Shown here one piece after another: positions 1 to 11,693 of a DNA stretch of 64,000 nucleotides; within the stretch, counting starts at the first letter, position 1, and every line of letters starts with the position of its first letter. The translations under genes were made by a program, and so were the position numbers. The notes below the pieces were generated by a model that was not told the origin of the DNA, ran no database searches, and saw nothing but the letters and a program-made list of their open reading frames with translations. Source of the stretch: Pseudeuparius sepicola (taxonomy: Eukaryota; Arthropoda; Insecta; Coleoptera; Anthribidae); assembly GCA_963920635.1 (NCBI GenBank), contig OY987301.1, positions 16,968,501 through 17,032,500 on the forward strand, read 5' to 3'.

Positions 1-755
1 TCCGTTCAACGAGAAATAATATCCATGATGTATCGGGCCCAACACACATTTCTGTCACCAATCATGGCGCCTGGGCCCCATTATTTTCGTAGGGATTTTC
101 TGGAAAGTAAAGTATATTTCCACGAAACAATTCAGAGCGCCCTGAAAGTCGGCCTCCACCCCGGCCGTGATATTTTACCCAGTCCCAGTGGCTTTACCTA
201 CCGAAAAGAGACTTTAATGGATTACACAGGCAGCGGCATATGAAACTTTTCTATGCGGCATTCTGTGGAAACTTTGGTTACTCGTGAAAGGTTTCCTATT
301 ACAAAGCATAAATAAACGCAACGCCAACTTCTATATACTTATAAGGTTATAGGGCCCTCCGTCCTCCACTACTTATTGTGGGCTAACGCATAGATTCGTA
401 TGGTCTATATTTATTTTAGCCGATGTTATTATAATAAAATGTAGTAAGGATGCGCTATATTTTCATCAGCAGGCCAGACCGATTTATATCTTTATAACTA
501 TTAAATGTATTAAAACGTTACTCTATGCTCTTAAGTCGACACCAGTAACCATTATTCTCACCGTATATTGGGATCACTTGCCATGTTTTAGGGTTTTTTT
601 TTTTCATCAAATTGGCTATGAATTTATAAGCAGTTAATTTAAATATTTTCCGGGAAATTAAGCAGAGAATTACCTATTGCGACAAATAGAGCGTATACCC
701 CAGAGAGGAAACTTGAAATTCGCATGAAATTTCACGCAACAAATGGGATTTTATT

Positions 756-876
756 TGTGCCGAAATAAAAACTGACTATGGGGCTACATTAGGTATGCTC
801 AAGTTTTTTGGGCCCTATTTTGGTTTTAGGATATACGTAATGTAGCCCCATAGTCAGTTTTTTTTATTTCGGCACA
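756..876. repeat. Imperfect palindrome, arms about 36 bp
   Basis: The arm at 756-791 is repeated in inverted orientation at 838-876, around a 46-bp spacer. A related arm (GAAATAAACAACTGACTATG) occurs near 62199, so this is a dispersed fold-back repeat rather than a chance hairpin. No coding potential. Confidence 0.75.
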
Positions 877-1010
877 AAATTCCGCATTTGCCGCGTCCGT
901 TCTGACATTTCTGCCGATCATTGTATATGCTTTGGTTTGCGTAAAATTATTTTAGACATTTTCAAATGGATTATGTTTGTCATACATAAATCAGATGTTC
1001 GGCACTAGAA

Positions 1011-1190
1011 GCGTTGACTGACGTATTAATAAAGACTGCTCACGGCTGTCATGTTTGACAGTTCTCTGGCTTACCATGCGCTTCCCGGAGACAAAATACA
1101 ATGCAAAATACATTGTTGACCATAGGCGCCATCTACTTTTGAGAATATGAAGCTATAGCGGTGAGAAGTCTTATTAATACGTCAGTCAAA
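1011..1190. repeat. Short inverted-repeat element, GCGTTGACTGACG ends
   Basis: The left end (GCGTTGACTGACGTATTAAT) and the right end (ATTAATACGTCAGTCAAAGC) are inverted copies. One end of the same family, with its preceding sequence, recurs at about 31511-31563, and a minimal version at 35870-35903. This looks like a MITE; the superfamily is not clear. Confidence 0.6.
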
Positions 1191-1201
1191 GCTAGAAGGC
1201 T

Positions 1202-1611
1202 ATACAGTTTGTCCAACAAGCCATAACTTCCCTAATTTTAAAGATAAGAAATTGAACCAAAAAGGGTTTTACCTAGGACAGAAATACCTTCCTGGGGAGA
1301 TATACACATTCTCTTCAGATGAAGATAAAAGCATGGCCTATTTTTTCAAATGGTACCCTCCTATTTTTTCTTGAACGTTGAAAAGTATGATGTGGAATAC
1401 TCCGAGGAATAGTCGACGTTTTAACAATAGTAGTGACTTTTAAGTTATTTACTTTTTCTTTAAAAGTCTGTCAAAAAACTGCCATGCTCAAGAAAAAATC
1501 TGAAGAGTGAGTGTGCAAGTGTAGATATAATATCTCCTTTTTTTGTTCATTTTTTTATCATTGAAAATAGCAAAGTTAAGGCCTGTTGAACGAATTCCGG
1601 GGCACCCTGTA
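1202..1611. mobile_element. Short member of the TACAGGG fold-back family
   Basis: It begins TATACAGTTTGTCCAACAAG and ends with ACCCTGTA. The inward sequences ACAAGCCATAACTTCC and the reverse complement of the right side (ACAGGCCTTAACTTTG) match imperfectly. The right end carries the ACCCTGTA terminus of the family seen at 17856, 21492, 27787, 37088 and 40345. The left terminus is degraded. Non-coding. Confidence 0.5.
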
Positions 1612-2699
1612 TGCGAGAGATAAAGTCAGTCGGAATTGTCCGATGGGGCTTCTGGATTATGAAGGTATAGCGGCGGCGTGCTTTGTTGAGAAAATTGTGT
1701 GCTAAATCCCCCAGATCTCTGGATATTTGAAACGGCCGATGTAACTAGCGCCACGCTCCCGCCTTTGAGGGACCCGTTCCGGTTTCCTGTACACGCACGG
1801 CTTCGCTTTATAAAGCATAAATGGGAATAGATGACATATTAAAGGGAGCCAATTGGCTTCTGTCCTTTGTCCAGAGTTCTGGATGGTACACCTCTCTGGC
1901 TCTCTGGACTAGGTGTGCAGGATTTCATTATGCAGTTCAGTGATAGTGCTGGTGCTCAATAGACCAAACTCTGTCAATTAGGGACACTTTGGCGTATCCA
2001 AAATCACTGGTGCTCAAAACATATTTTTGTCATTTGGAAAATGGTTGCCTCTCTCTTTGTATTGGAAAACAACCCTTCTTAAATTTATCTATATTGCACT
2101 TGATATGCATATACACATAAGTGTTTGCAACATAAACTCAAAGGATTTTTAGGAATAAAGTATAAAGTAAAATAAAAGTTTCTACAGGCAACAGCATCAG
2201 CCATTACTGGCGGGAGGCAACAGTGAGAAAGGCACCATTGATATACTAATCAGAATAGGACAGCAAACCTGTAGCTTCAGTAGAAAAGCTCTTATACATT
2301 ATTATGCAAAACTGACCAAAATTTTGAAGTTTAACTGCATTTAAGACTTATTTCAATTCTATCTTTCTCTAAGTAGGAGTTCTGAAGTACATATAACATT
2401 TTCTGAATTATTACAACTGATGCTTTCTGAATTACAACTGATATTTCCATGTACCACTTTAGTAATCTGAATTTCAGATAGAAAAGGTGCAGACCTACTG
2501 CATAAATTTAAACAGAATCCAGAATATTTTGTTGTTTTTCCACTTCTCTCCAGTTGCCATACGTATGTCATAGACAAAACACGAAAACTAATTTTCAACA
2601 TTTATTTATCTTGCATTTATTGATATCGAAACAAAAAAATCCTTTCATCTATCAATCAGAACCTGTATGCTCGCCATTGTTAATTACGGGACATTTATA

Positions 2700-3480
2700 C
2701 AATATAGCATCATGCAAGAGCCAAATTGATAAACATATTACTCTCTTATCTGCAATTCAAACAATCGATCATGCATTAATAAAGAAAAATTTATTAGGAA
2801 GATATTAGGTGTGTGTGGATTCTGAAGGGTAAGAGTAACCGAGAACCGAGTACAAATTAGCAGAGAATCATTAACTTTCCAAAATCTTTACATCAAACGT
2901 AAGATGCCGGCCTTTGGGTGACGTAAAGTGGTTTACTAAAAATCTGAGGTACAAATTTACAAATCAAACTTTTATTAAATTCATTTAGAAATCATTTGTG
3001 ATATGCCATTAATTATCTCCTGAAATTGGATGGTTTTAATTCTGATTAAAGTTCTAAAATTGTTTGATTGACCGTTTTCAGTGTGTCTTCGTAAATGGTC
3101 TAGTGTCAGGGTTTGCCCATGTACCAACTGGTGTGCCCCAAGGTTATATTTTAGGCCCCTTGCTGTTTATCCTGAAATTCTTAACCCAGTCGCTAACTCT
3201 ATTGATACAATTTTGCTTATCTTATGAAGATGACACTCAACTTTTATATCGATGCAGAGTTTCGGATTTGAATATTCTAGAAAACACCATTAATGCTGAT
3301 TTACCACGACTTAATCGTTCTAAATTGTGCTTCATGGTGTTGTGTACTAGATCTCGGGTACAAGCGGTAAGGGACATTGCACTGGTTGTTGATAATACTC
3401 TCCTTCCGGTTGTTGAGTAACTGGTAACCTTGGTATCATTATTGATGGAAAAATTGGTTTTACAAGTCATATTAATAAGT
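2700..3480 (+). pseudogene. LINE reverse-transcriptase relic
   Basis: Two separated frames read like the fingers and palm of a non-LTR reverse transcriptase. A TIDHALIKKNL segment (about 2770-2803) resembles the TIDHxLLL motif. The frame at 3064-3420 reads DRFQCVFVNG, then TGVPQGYILGPLLFIL, then YEDDTQLLY where family members have YADDTQLY. The Ala to Glu change next to the catalytic aspartates, the loss of frame between the parts and the early stop at 3420 show a dead copy. The jockey/CR1-like assignment rests on motifs only. Confidence 0.75.
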
Positions 3481-5122
3481 TAGTCCTCCCTTTTCCTCAA
3501 TTTCTCGATATAAATTGGCGGTGAAAGTGTCTCTGTCTGATGTCTGTTGACTCATTTATTAAACTGCTTTAATTTTATCCACAAAACTGCCAGGGAAACT
3601 AGATCTAAGTATTTACTTTATTGTGATCACTAATTAACTATCGTATCATGTTTCGGATATAATGACCTAAGCAAGCAGATTATTATACAGGGGGAGCTTC
3701 TATATATCTCCGAAAATAAAGAAGTATGGAGGGGGAACCAAAATGGCGCATTAAGTGACGCTCCAACTTTAAAATCTTAAATGGCAACCAGTATGATTAT
3801 TAAGAGGTAATAAGAGATTGCAATTTCTTGATATTTTCAATATTTTCCTATATTTATAGCCGCATCAGAATTTGATCACGTGATAGATGGCCATGTTGAA
3901 ATGTTTTTATCTCTCTCACTTCGCGTATACTTTTTAAAACTTGTGATATTATGCTAAGTATGACGCTAATAAGTGTGTTTCAAATAACGTAATAACACGC
4001 GGTTTAATCGACCGTCAGATACAGGCAAATAAAAAACAAGGATACGAATTAACCTAAATTCTAAAATTGAAAAGAAAAAAGAATGAGAATGTGTAGCATG
4101 CAAAACTGTTGTATTGTGCGAAATTCTGCTGAAACATTTGCAGGCAAAACGTATTCAATATTAAAAAATACCCCCTCCTCTATTATGACATGTTGTTTTT
4201 TGTCAAGGCCAACGAATGAAGATATTTTATCTCTTCTACTTTCACTTGATATTGCAAGTTTATGAGGGTAAGTACGTCGTTTGTCAAAACTGAAATAAAA
4301 AAAAATGAACAAAAGATGTCTTGCTAAAAAATTTCCAATTATTTCGGGGCCACTGAATGTACAGTGCCGTGCAAAAAATTTTGTTACCATATTATATATT
4401 TAATCTCGTCTTTAATTATTTCAGCTATTGTTGTTGAGATCCCTATAACTACCATAAAAACAAGGATTGTCGTATTTTTCGAACATAACTGATCTAGATT
4501 GTATCCAAATCGAAGTATTCAAGAGTTGTCCCACATTTTTTGTACACGCCTGTACATAATATTTTATGTCGCCCACTTTCACTGATAACTACAAATTACG
4601 ATGGCAAGACGTTTTGCGAAATTGAAAAGAAAAAATGTGCACAGACCAGTATTGCCACTGGCCAACTTTTTGCAAATAATTAAACAGATACCACTTTGGA
4701 AGCAGGTGTGATATTTCTTGTATACAAAACCTTAATGACCATAACGAAACAGTTTTAATCGAGAAACGTGGCGATGTGGACGAATGCAAAATATCTGTAT
4801 GTGTGCTGTACGGACTACGTTGTCGCAGCTTTCTTTATTTTCACAATTTGGAAATAATAAGCCGTTTGAATTTCATGAGAATATTTTAAACGCCGGTTAC
4901 GGAAAACTGTTTACGTTACCCAACTGTGCCAGGAACATTTTAATAACACAACCGTAGAAAATAACTTTTAAAATGCTAGAATAACTTGTATATTATTATG
5001 TAGCTTTGTTGTACAAAACATTTCACGTCGAAACGTTATTCTATATAAGTAGTTGTTCTGTAGGTAGCAAGAATAATAATTAAATTATTAAACCTAGTTG
5101 CTACTGAAACTTTATCATGGAA

Positions 5123-5157
5123 GTCCGAGTTGCTTCAAAGGAAGCAACTCGGCGGAC
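5123..5157. repeat. Hairpin, arms GTCCGAGTTGCTTC
   Basis: The arm at 5123-5136 pairs with 5141-5157 around an AAAG loop, with a bulge near the base. No flanking direct repeat is evident, unlike the target-duplicated micro-palindromes elsewhere in the window. Confidence 0.6.
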
Positions 5158-6080
5158 GTAAAATTAACTTTCAGAAAATGAGATTGAACAAAGATTCAGC
5201 TTAGATATCAATTCGAGTTCAGCAGGTATTTTATGAATCTTCTCTTCTCATTCGGGGTGTCAGATTAAAAGCACCATCTTGAATAAGACATACATTTCAT
5301 AATAACTAGAACCACACCTTTTTTATATACATAATGTCACGTTATAGTGGAACTTCATGAAACCAAAATCCGGGGATATTCAATAGTCCTGTCAATTTAA
5401 TGTTGATATAAAAATAAATAAATTTGAGTCTAATGAAAAGGAAGCTGAGACAGAATTACCCTTATATTATATTCCCCATTGGTAAGTAAGACTGAGAGTA
5501 AGACCAATTAAGTTCCTTGAGTTTTGTTTGAGTTGCGTTACTTCAAAGGATGTAATTAGGTAAATGTTATGTGGAGAGAACAATTCCTCCTTATTGAAGG
5601 CCTACCTCATCTGCAGTCTTCGCCAACACAAAGTTCAAATTTAATATTCAGGCAAATACTATGTAAATTTGTTACCTAACACTCCTAACAGATAGTAGTT
5701 TAGTTGTTTAAAGTTTGTACGCACGGCAGAGTAATGAGCAAAACTAATTTATCGGTTAAAGATCACTTCTGGTACACCCTGTAGATAAATATGATTCTAT
5801 TCATAAAACGGTTACAAAGTAAACAGGAACAAACTGACTAAAATTTATTATACTGGGTCAGTTATCATAGATCCAAGTAGGCTCCCAGTGACGACCTCGT
5901 CCGCTCCTTTAACAAATTGGTTGTAAATCAAAAGCGGTCACTAAATGTATTATATTATATTTATGTAACAAAAATGCTATTTTTATTGCCGTTCGAGATA
6001 GATTATGAGTAGTATAGCCAATTTACACACACAAAAAATGTGGCGTTATTTGGGGTAAACCACGTAGTCAAAGTCTAGGG

Positions 6081-6112
6081 CAAAGTCTACGGGATACTGT
6101 CCGTAGACTTTG
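6081..6112. repeat. Micro-palindrome, CAAAGTCTACGG arms
   Basis: Perfect 12-bp arms (6081-6092 and 6101-6112) enclose an 8-bp loop. The CAAAGTnTAC core is shared with the hairpins at 9795, 21385 and 29062. The flanks (GTCTAGGG and GTATAGTA) match only weakly, so a target duplication is not supported for this copy. Confidence 0.65.
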
Positions 6113-8600
6113 GTATAGTACAGCCAGCGTCCTGGTACAGCCATCAAATGCGGGTGGGTTATTGTTTCAATAGAAATGCAGAATCAGTTGATCATGCTTA
6201 GCAATTTAGTATGGATTTATGGCCTGTACAAGATATTAATTGCCGTTTAAAATTGGGCTCATTTGACATAATATTTGACAAGATGAACTCCCGAGATGAA
6301 CTCTCTGTATCTCTCTTAATCTCCCCTCATAATACTCTAAACTTCGAGTACCCCAGAAGCAACTAAATACATGAGGGGAGAGGGGCGCCAATTACAATTA
6401 TTTCGTCTTAAATTATTAGTTTAGATTAGCTAAATCCCGCGGTACGTTTGGTCCGAAAATAAAAAGAAATGGTTCTAATAAAAGACGTATTATATTTTTT
6501 ACACGTGTTTGTTTTTTGGGCCTGAAATATATGCGTGTACCGCGGGCCGAGAGCCGAAATGTTTGGTAAATTTAAAACATTCTCGAAAACACACTGTTGC
6601 AATGCAAATGTTAAGCCTTGCTATTTTAACTCGTCTAAACTTTATATTTAAACTGGGGAGCCTACTTTCGTCTTTACGAAATATGCGAATAATCGAAGTA
6701 GTTGCCCAAAGTATTCTTCGATGTAACCTTCTCGATATTCTTCCCATAATACTATAGTAATAATTAATAATAATATGTTTATTAACTAAATTAATCTGTG
6801 GCATGCATTACTAGTAGGTACCTACTTGAAACGTAATTTTGAACGAACATCGAAATACTTGAAAATACCTAAGTGGAAATACCTAGATATGCTTGGGAAT
6901 ATTTATTTACCTTCTGAAATACCCGGAAATACATGAACATATGTAGAACTATCAAGACATGCTTCAAGTAGTGTAACATACTAGATAGCCCAGATGATAG
7001 TATATACTTTTATTACTTCTTATCGCGTTTAAATCATAAATCTTTTCGTCAAAAATTAAGTAAATCTCCTGGTAAATTTCTATCTATTATTAGTGTAGAT
7101 ATTATTTGTAGATGGCTGATATCTAATCAGGTACTTATATCTATCTTCTGACTGTACGCAACAATATATTATGTACCTACATGTAATAATTACGTAAAAA
7201 TGGATTTATTCATCTGGCACAAGTACCTACTTGTACTATAAAGTGATAATGACAAAAGTATGAAGTGTTCAAAAGAGCCCTCCACAGAAGCAGCATAATT
7301 AAATAACAGTAGCTACGACTCGAACGACATGTGGGCTGACAACCATTCTGTTTTGTTCCCGTCGAGATTTTCTGGCATTCGTTTGCTTCTTCCATTTAAA
7401 TTATATAAACTCGCAGAATTTCAAAACACGGATGCTGTACCGCGTCCAAAAGGTTTGATGTTGCCCGTTGCCTATAAAAGCAAAAGAAAACATCAATTGA
7501 TCCTAATAAAACTATTGTAAAAGGTAGTGGATTGTTTAGCTCCATAGCATTGATGTTTATTCCGTTTATTAATTCTGTCCGACTTTGTGGTAACTTGGCC
7601 TATTTGCGAGCCTATTTGTCTCCAACCATTTCCAAGATATTTACCAAAGAAGCTCCATCAAATTACATAACAGTCTCTTGAGTCAGTAGCTGATGTTCGA
7701 TATAGGTCAAACATTAGGATTAAGTAGGTTGTCGAGGCACATCAAACATTTTGCATACAATTTTATACGTAAAAACTAATAACTAAATTAAAATATCTGT
7801 ATTTCAACTTAGTAAGAGTATGTAATATACCTACAAGGTAATATATCTCCTTTAATCTTTGATAATCGGTGCACTTATTTTTAAGTCACTGATGACCGAG
7901 CTGATGACTTAATTTTATATAACTACTAACATTTTGTGACAAACTACCCATTTTGGGAAATACCAACTCCAGTATCTTCAAAGTATCTTCAATAGGAATC
8001 GACAGATTCAAATTTTTTGGACGATGCCTATGCCGATCAATGCGCGACTCTGGATGATTATTGCCGAGATAGGTAAGCGAAAACTCGGGTGTAAATAAAT
8101 AAAATAAGACCGTTGTCCGTTGTTCCAAAATAGGCTGGAAAACAAGGATCGTCAGATCGAAAAACAATATGAACAATATGAAAAATGGAAGTAGGCTTAT
8201 ATCGAGGCTTATAATACATTATATCAATCGATCTTCAGTAACGAATTGAGAGGAAATAAAAGTTATTCCCAGAATATTAAAATCCAACTATACATTTTTT
8301 GTCAATTAACAATATTGGGACATCATAATCCATAAAATATATTTGTCTAACATTAATGTATAAACACAAAAATAAATTTTAAATAGTGACGACTAGTGAA
8401 TACGAGGCTGAATATTAGTAGTAAGTTATTACGTAGGTAGTTAATACTGTTCAAATCAGCTATTTCTTAAAAAGTACCTACCTATACCTAGTTTTAACGA
8501 CAATATAAGTCTACGTGTATGGAAATTAGAAGGAAGCGCTGAGCGCCATTCGAGGCAACTATTATCCTCTATTGGGCTTATAGGAAATCCAGGTGCTATC

Positions 8601-8773
8601 CAGTGGCGTCGCCAGCATGTTTTTTCAGGGTGGGCACCTTGAGGTGCTATTTATTTTGAGGTGGGCACCAGTTGGAAGTTATAGTTTATTGTTCTGGTGG
8701 GCACCTGGGTATATGGGCAGTGGGCACTCTACAATAATTCTGGGACCCAGGTCCACCCGTGGCGATGCCACTG
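8601..8773. mobile_element. 173-bp hAT-type MITE
   Basis: The ends CAGTGGCGTCGCCAG and GGCGATGCCACTG are imperfect terminal inverted repeats typical of hAT elements. The flanks are GTGCTATC (8593-8600) and GTGCTACC (8774-8781), an 8-bp target duplication with one mismatch. There is no transposase, so the element is non-autonomous. The 72-codon frame across it is a by-product. Confidence 0.85.
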
Positions 8774-8781
8774 GTGCTACC

Positions 8782-10032
8782 ACTACTAGCTATAATAATG
8801 GCAGTTTTTAAACATTATAACCAGGTCTATGACTCTGGGCCTGGGTGTTCTTAGAAGAAATTACTAAGGGTGCTTTGAGGCCAGAAGAAATTATCCCCTC
8901 AGTCCCTCACCTCAGTGAACTGACTCGACAGGAACTAATGTACAAAAGATAATTAACTAAACAAAACTTAGCTTTGTTGTTTTTAGTATCTCGAAAAGCG
9001 AGTATTTCTGTAAACGGAGAATACGAAACGCAAAACACCTGTTGTACTATATGTTATACTATTTTTCTAAAATAAATTTGTTCTCAACTTCATCCGCAGC
9101 AAAATTATTGCACCCATTACCAAATACCTACGCCATGGGTGTTTTGCTTGAACACCCAGGGCATCCACTTTTCCGGTGCTTATGATTTATGATACCATAA
9201 TACCACTGTATTATTAGACTGGATAAGAGGAGTTGCAAAGCAGTTTGATAATTTGGTAAAGGTACAAGTTAATTTAATAATGTTATGATTTTTTTGCGGT
9301 ATATCGTTAAGAACTGTCTGTAATCCGAATGGTAATAGCCTCATCACTCATCATATTATGCCAAAACTTGATTACCGTTGCTTGTCGCAAAAACGGAAGG
9401 GTTATGAGATGAACAAAAAAGACCAAACGGATTTATTTATGATAACAAAATAATTAAAAGGGAAATTAAAACGCCAGAAACTAAAGCCCAAAAGGACGCT
9501 TGCAGCTAAAGTGTCCCAAAAATCATTTATGTTTCGTTTGATTAACCGAGAGATCGAGACATTCGAGATTGTAGACTTCTTGGCGTCGTCTTCTTACAGT
9601 TGATATGGACCTGGGAGCAAGACCTTATTGGGGTCGTTGCAAGTTGCAACCTCCGATATGGGAAAGAAGCGGTCCTCTGGACTTATTTTACGAACTAACA
9701 AAAGCCATAGGGTATACTCACTTAACATTGTCCTATTGTAATAGAAGAAATAGAAAGAAATACTTACAATGTATTGGAATATGAACGGTAATAGCAAAGT
9801 TTTTACAGAATATATTTTATTCTGTAAACTTTGGAATAGGTATAGTCATCAAGTTACCAAAACATAATTTAGCTTCTTAATATGCTACCTCCGTCCAAAG
9901 GAAACCAGTAGTGTTGAACTTGGCGGCTTTTATAATATCATGCGCGCACCTCGAAACGAAATCAATTATTTATTGTATGGAACCGAAACATTTATACCGC
10001 AAACATTTATAAAAATATTGCGAACGGATGCG
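8782..10032. other. Gene-free flank upstream of the errantivirus
   Basis: AT-rich sequence with no supported gene. It holds a hairpin at 9795-9833. From about 9930 CpG becomes more frequent. The last four bases, TGCG (10029-10032), are the left copy of the errantivirus target duplication, so this flank was originally continuous with position 16947 onward. Confidence 0.5.
9795..9833. repeat. Micro-palindrome, CAAAGTTTTTACAG arm
   Basis: The arms CAAAGTTTTTACAGAATA and ATTCTGTAAACTTTG pair with a small asymmetry. Same family as 6081, 21385 and 29062. The flanks contain AATAG on both sides but offset by one base, so the target duplication is decayed or absent. Confidence 0.6.
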
Positions 10033-10259
10033 AGTTATGGACATCAAAATTGCCGACTTTACTACAAAAATCGCCCGATTCGCAAACGCTGCAAATCGAA
10101 ATATATCATATTCATATTATATAAATATCGCGGTGAAAGAACCCAAGTTAGTCATAATTGTAATAAAATACAGAACGTTACTCTGCCCATTGTCTGTACG
10201 AATTTCTACAAATAAAAGTCGTTTTTAAAAATCGTGTTTCCGAACCCGCGATTATAATT
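10033..10259 (+). repeat. 5' LTR of errantivirus
   Basis: Identical to 16716-16942. A TATA-like TATATAAA lies at 10118-10125 and an AATAAA polyadenylation signal at 10211-10216. Transcription probably starts about 20-40 bp after the TATA-like box. The U3/R/U5 borders cannot be set from sequence alone. Confidence 0.95.
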
Positions 10260-10276
10260 GGCGCTGCGAACAGGAT
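10259..10276 (+). promoter_or_regulatory. Primer binding site (PBS)
   Basis: TGGCGCTGCGAACAGGAT begins with the TGG that pairs with a tRNA CCA end. Its first T is also the last base of the LTR, an overlap known in errantiviruses. I could not assign the priming tRNA with confidence. Confidence 0.75.
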
Positions 10277-10376
10277 CGCCGTACGGCATCCCCGAGAAAA
10301 TTTGCCGGTTCGTTTCAACGGTTTGACGGCGAAAAACAACTGCAAGAATCCATCAACCCCTACAGAGTGCCGAGGA

Positions 10377-10408
10377 ATGAAGAACATCTACAGAATATCT
10401 CTATTCCT
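10377..10408 (+). other. Leader mini-exon with the only leader ATG; donor CT|GTAAGT
   Basis: The only ATG between the PBS and the gag start is at 10377. It opens a 10-codon frame with a hydrophobic end, interrupted in phase 2 by a strong donor (GTAAGT at 10409-10414). In the unspliced RNA the same frame stops two codons later. Together with the acceptor at 15207-15208 this looks like the first coding exon of the spliced env mRNA, supplying the start codon and the beginning of a signal peptide. The splice is predicted, not observed. Joined sequence deliberately not given. Confidence 0.65.
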
Positions 10409-10430
10409 GTAAGTAATCTTCCATTTTTCC

Positions 10431-11693
10431 ATGAGCTCTGAGTACCCTGAAGATTCTTTAAGTGCAGTTATTGATTTAGCCTTTTTTTCTACTCCCCCTT
10501 CTCAAAAAACAAAACCTGTCCCTAAGTTAAGAAGACCCGCACCCCCTACGGATCTTGACGAAGATTCACCTCCCTCTACATCCAACGGAATTCGTGACCG
10601 AAGTCCCATTTTAAAAGAAGTACAAAAGCCCCCTTTATTCACAATGCTTTCAAACAGCGACATTAATAACCTTTTTAATACCTTGCCCGAATATTCCCCC
10701 GAATCAAATTTATCTACTTTTATAAACAGTGTGGATAATTTATTTATCTTTTTACATACTCAAGATGCTACTGAAGTTCAAAATTACATAGCTAATTGCC
10801 ATGTTCTATCTAAAGTCAAAGGAGAAGCCAGAGATTTTTTAAATTTACATAAAAAGCAAAATTGGCCTGAAGTCAAAGTGGCTCTTTTACAAAAATATGG
10901 AGACCAAAGAACAGAAGATATTTTATTGACGCAACTAACAACAACCGCACAAAAACGAAGCGAAACTTATAATGACTATTTTCACAGAATTAATTTAGCT
11001 CTTAACGATCTTCTCCAACATGTATCCCTACACGACGAACCCAACACTGCTTTATTTAAGAAAAACTTTTTTGAACAACAAGCTCTCAGAACATTTTGTA
11101 CAGGACTAAATAATCCTTACTGTGATCACCTTTCGCATTTTGAGTTACAATCCCTGGATGAAGCTTTACAAAAATGTGTTTCGTACGATAATCATAGACA
11201 ACAACAACAGTACATGTCATACCTAAAATCAACCCTTTACCCTTCTGACTACTCTAACAGAAAACCTACTTTACAACCTAACCCTATACCTAGAAGACTT
11301 TCCCAAAATCAAAATCCTAATCAAAATTACAATCCAAGACCACCACCACCGCAATTTCAAAATCATCGACCTTTTGGAGACATAAATAGACCAATTCCCC
11401 AACGCACCAATCTACCCACCAATCGAGAAGTTTTTGGTAATCAAAACCCTAGACCGTTCCCTCAACAACAACCACAAAATTACCTGAGACCGTTTCCTAA
11501 ACAACAACAAAATATGCCTAGACCCATGTCCGGCGTAGAAACAATTCGAAACACAAATAATTTCCGACTTCCTACGACTCAAATGAGTCGAAACCGTACT
11601 TTCCACAACAATACTGAAATTTCCCCCAATTACGAGGAAAATGAGGAAAATTTTCAAACACAAGCCTCGGAACCCTCTACCAGCCAACAATAA
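10431..11693 (+). CDS. gag: Gag polyprotein
   Basis: A 420-residue Gag, the structural protein that assembles the particle and packages the genomic RNA. The start is the first ATG after the splice donor in the leader. The central part (about residues 60-260) is acidic and helical in character, like a Metaviridae capsid. The C-terminal 150 residues are rich in Pro, Gln, Asn and Arg. No CCHC zinc knuckle is present, as is usual for errantiviruses, so RNA binding is probably carried by the basic N/P/Q-rich tail. The last 49 nt overlap the pol frame, which is in -1, and a slippery heptamer lies at 11648-11654. Intact; no internal stop. Confidence 0.93.
   Translation: MSSEYPEDSLSAVIDLAFFSTPPSQKTKPVPKLRRPAPPTDLDEDSPPSTSNGIRDRSPILKEVQKPPLFTMLSNSDINNLFNTLPEYSPESNLSTFINSVDNLFIFLHTQDATEVQNYIANCHVLSKVKGEARDFLNLHKKQNWPEVKVALLQKYGDQRTEDILLTQLTTTAQKRSETYNDYFHRINLALNDLLQHVSLHDEPNTALFKKNFFEQQALRTFCTGLNNPYCDHLSHFELQSLDEALQKCVSYDNHRQQQQYMSYLKSTLYPSDYSNRKPTLQPNPIPRRLSQNQNPNQNYNPRPPPPQFQNHRPFGDINRPIPQRTNLPTNREVFGNQNPRPFPQQQPQNYLRPFPKQQQNMPRPMSGVETIRNTNNFRLPTTQMSRNRTFHNNTEISPNYEENEENFQTQASEPSTSQQ

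Larger units (their letters stand above)
1..2690. other. Gene-free repeat-rich stretch
   Basis: No gene can be supported here. A 72-codon open frame at 25-243 lies in moderately GC-rich sequence but shows no recognisable motif and no splice context. The stretch holds a hairpin at 756-876, a small inverted-repeat element at 1011-1190 and a short fold-back element at 1202-1611. The part at 1612-1830 is somewhat GC-richer than its surroundings, with no feature I recognise. Confidence 0.5.
3481..8600. other. Gene-free stretch
   Basis: No coding region can be supported; the open frames are short and motif-free. A solo ACCCTGTA transposon end lies at about 5774-5783. A 14-bp-arm hairpin lies at 5123-5157 and another at 6081-6112. 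GTAGGTACCTAC-type motifs are frequent, as in many insect genomes. The rest is AT-rich and unassigned. Confidence 0.45.

Noticed and set aside
10259..10276. Naming the priming tRNA from the PBS
   Set aside because: The 18-mer does not match any tRNA 3' end I can recall with certainty; a tRNA search of the host genome would decide.
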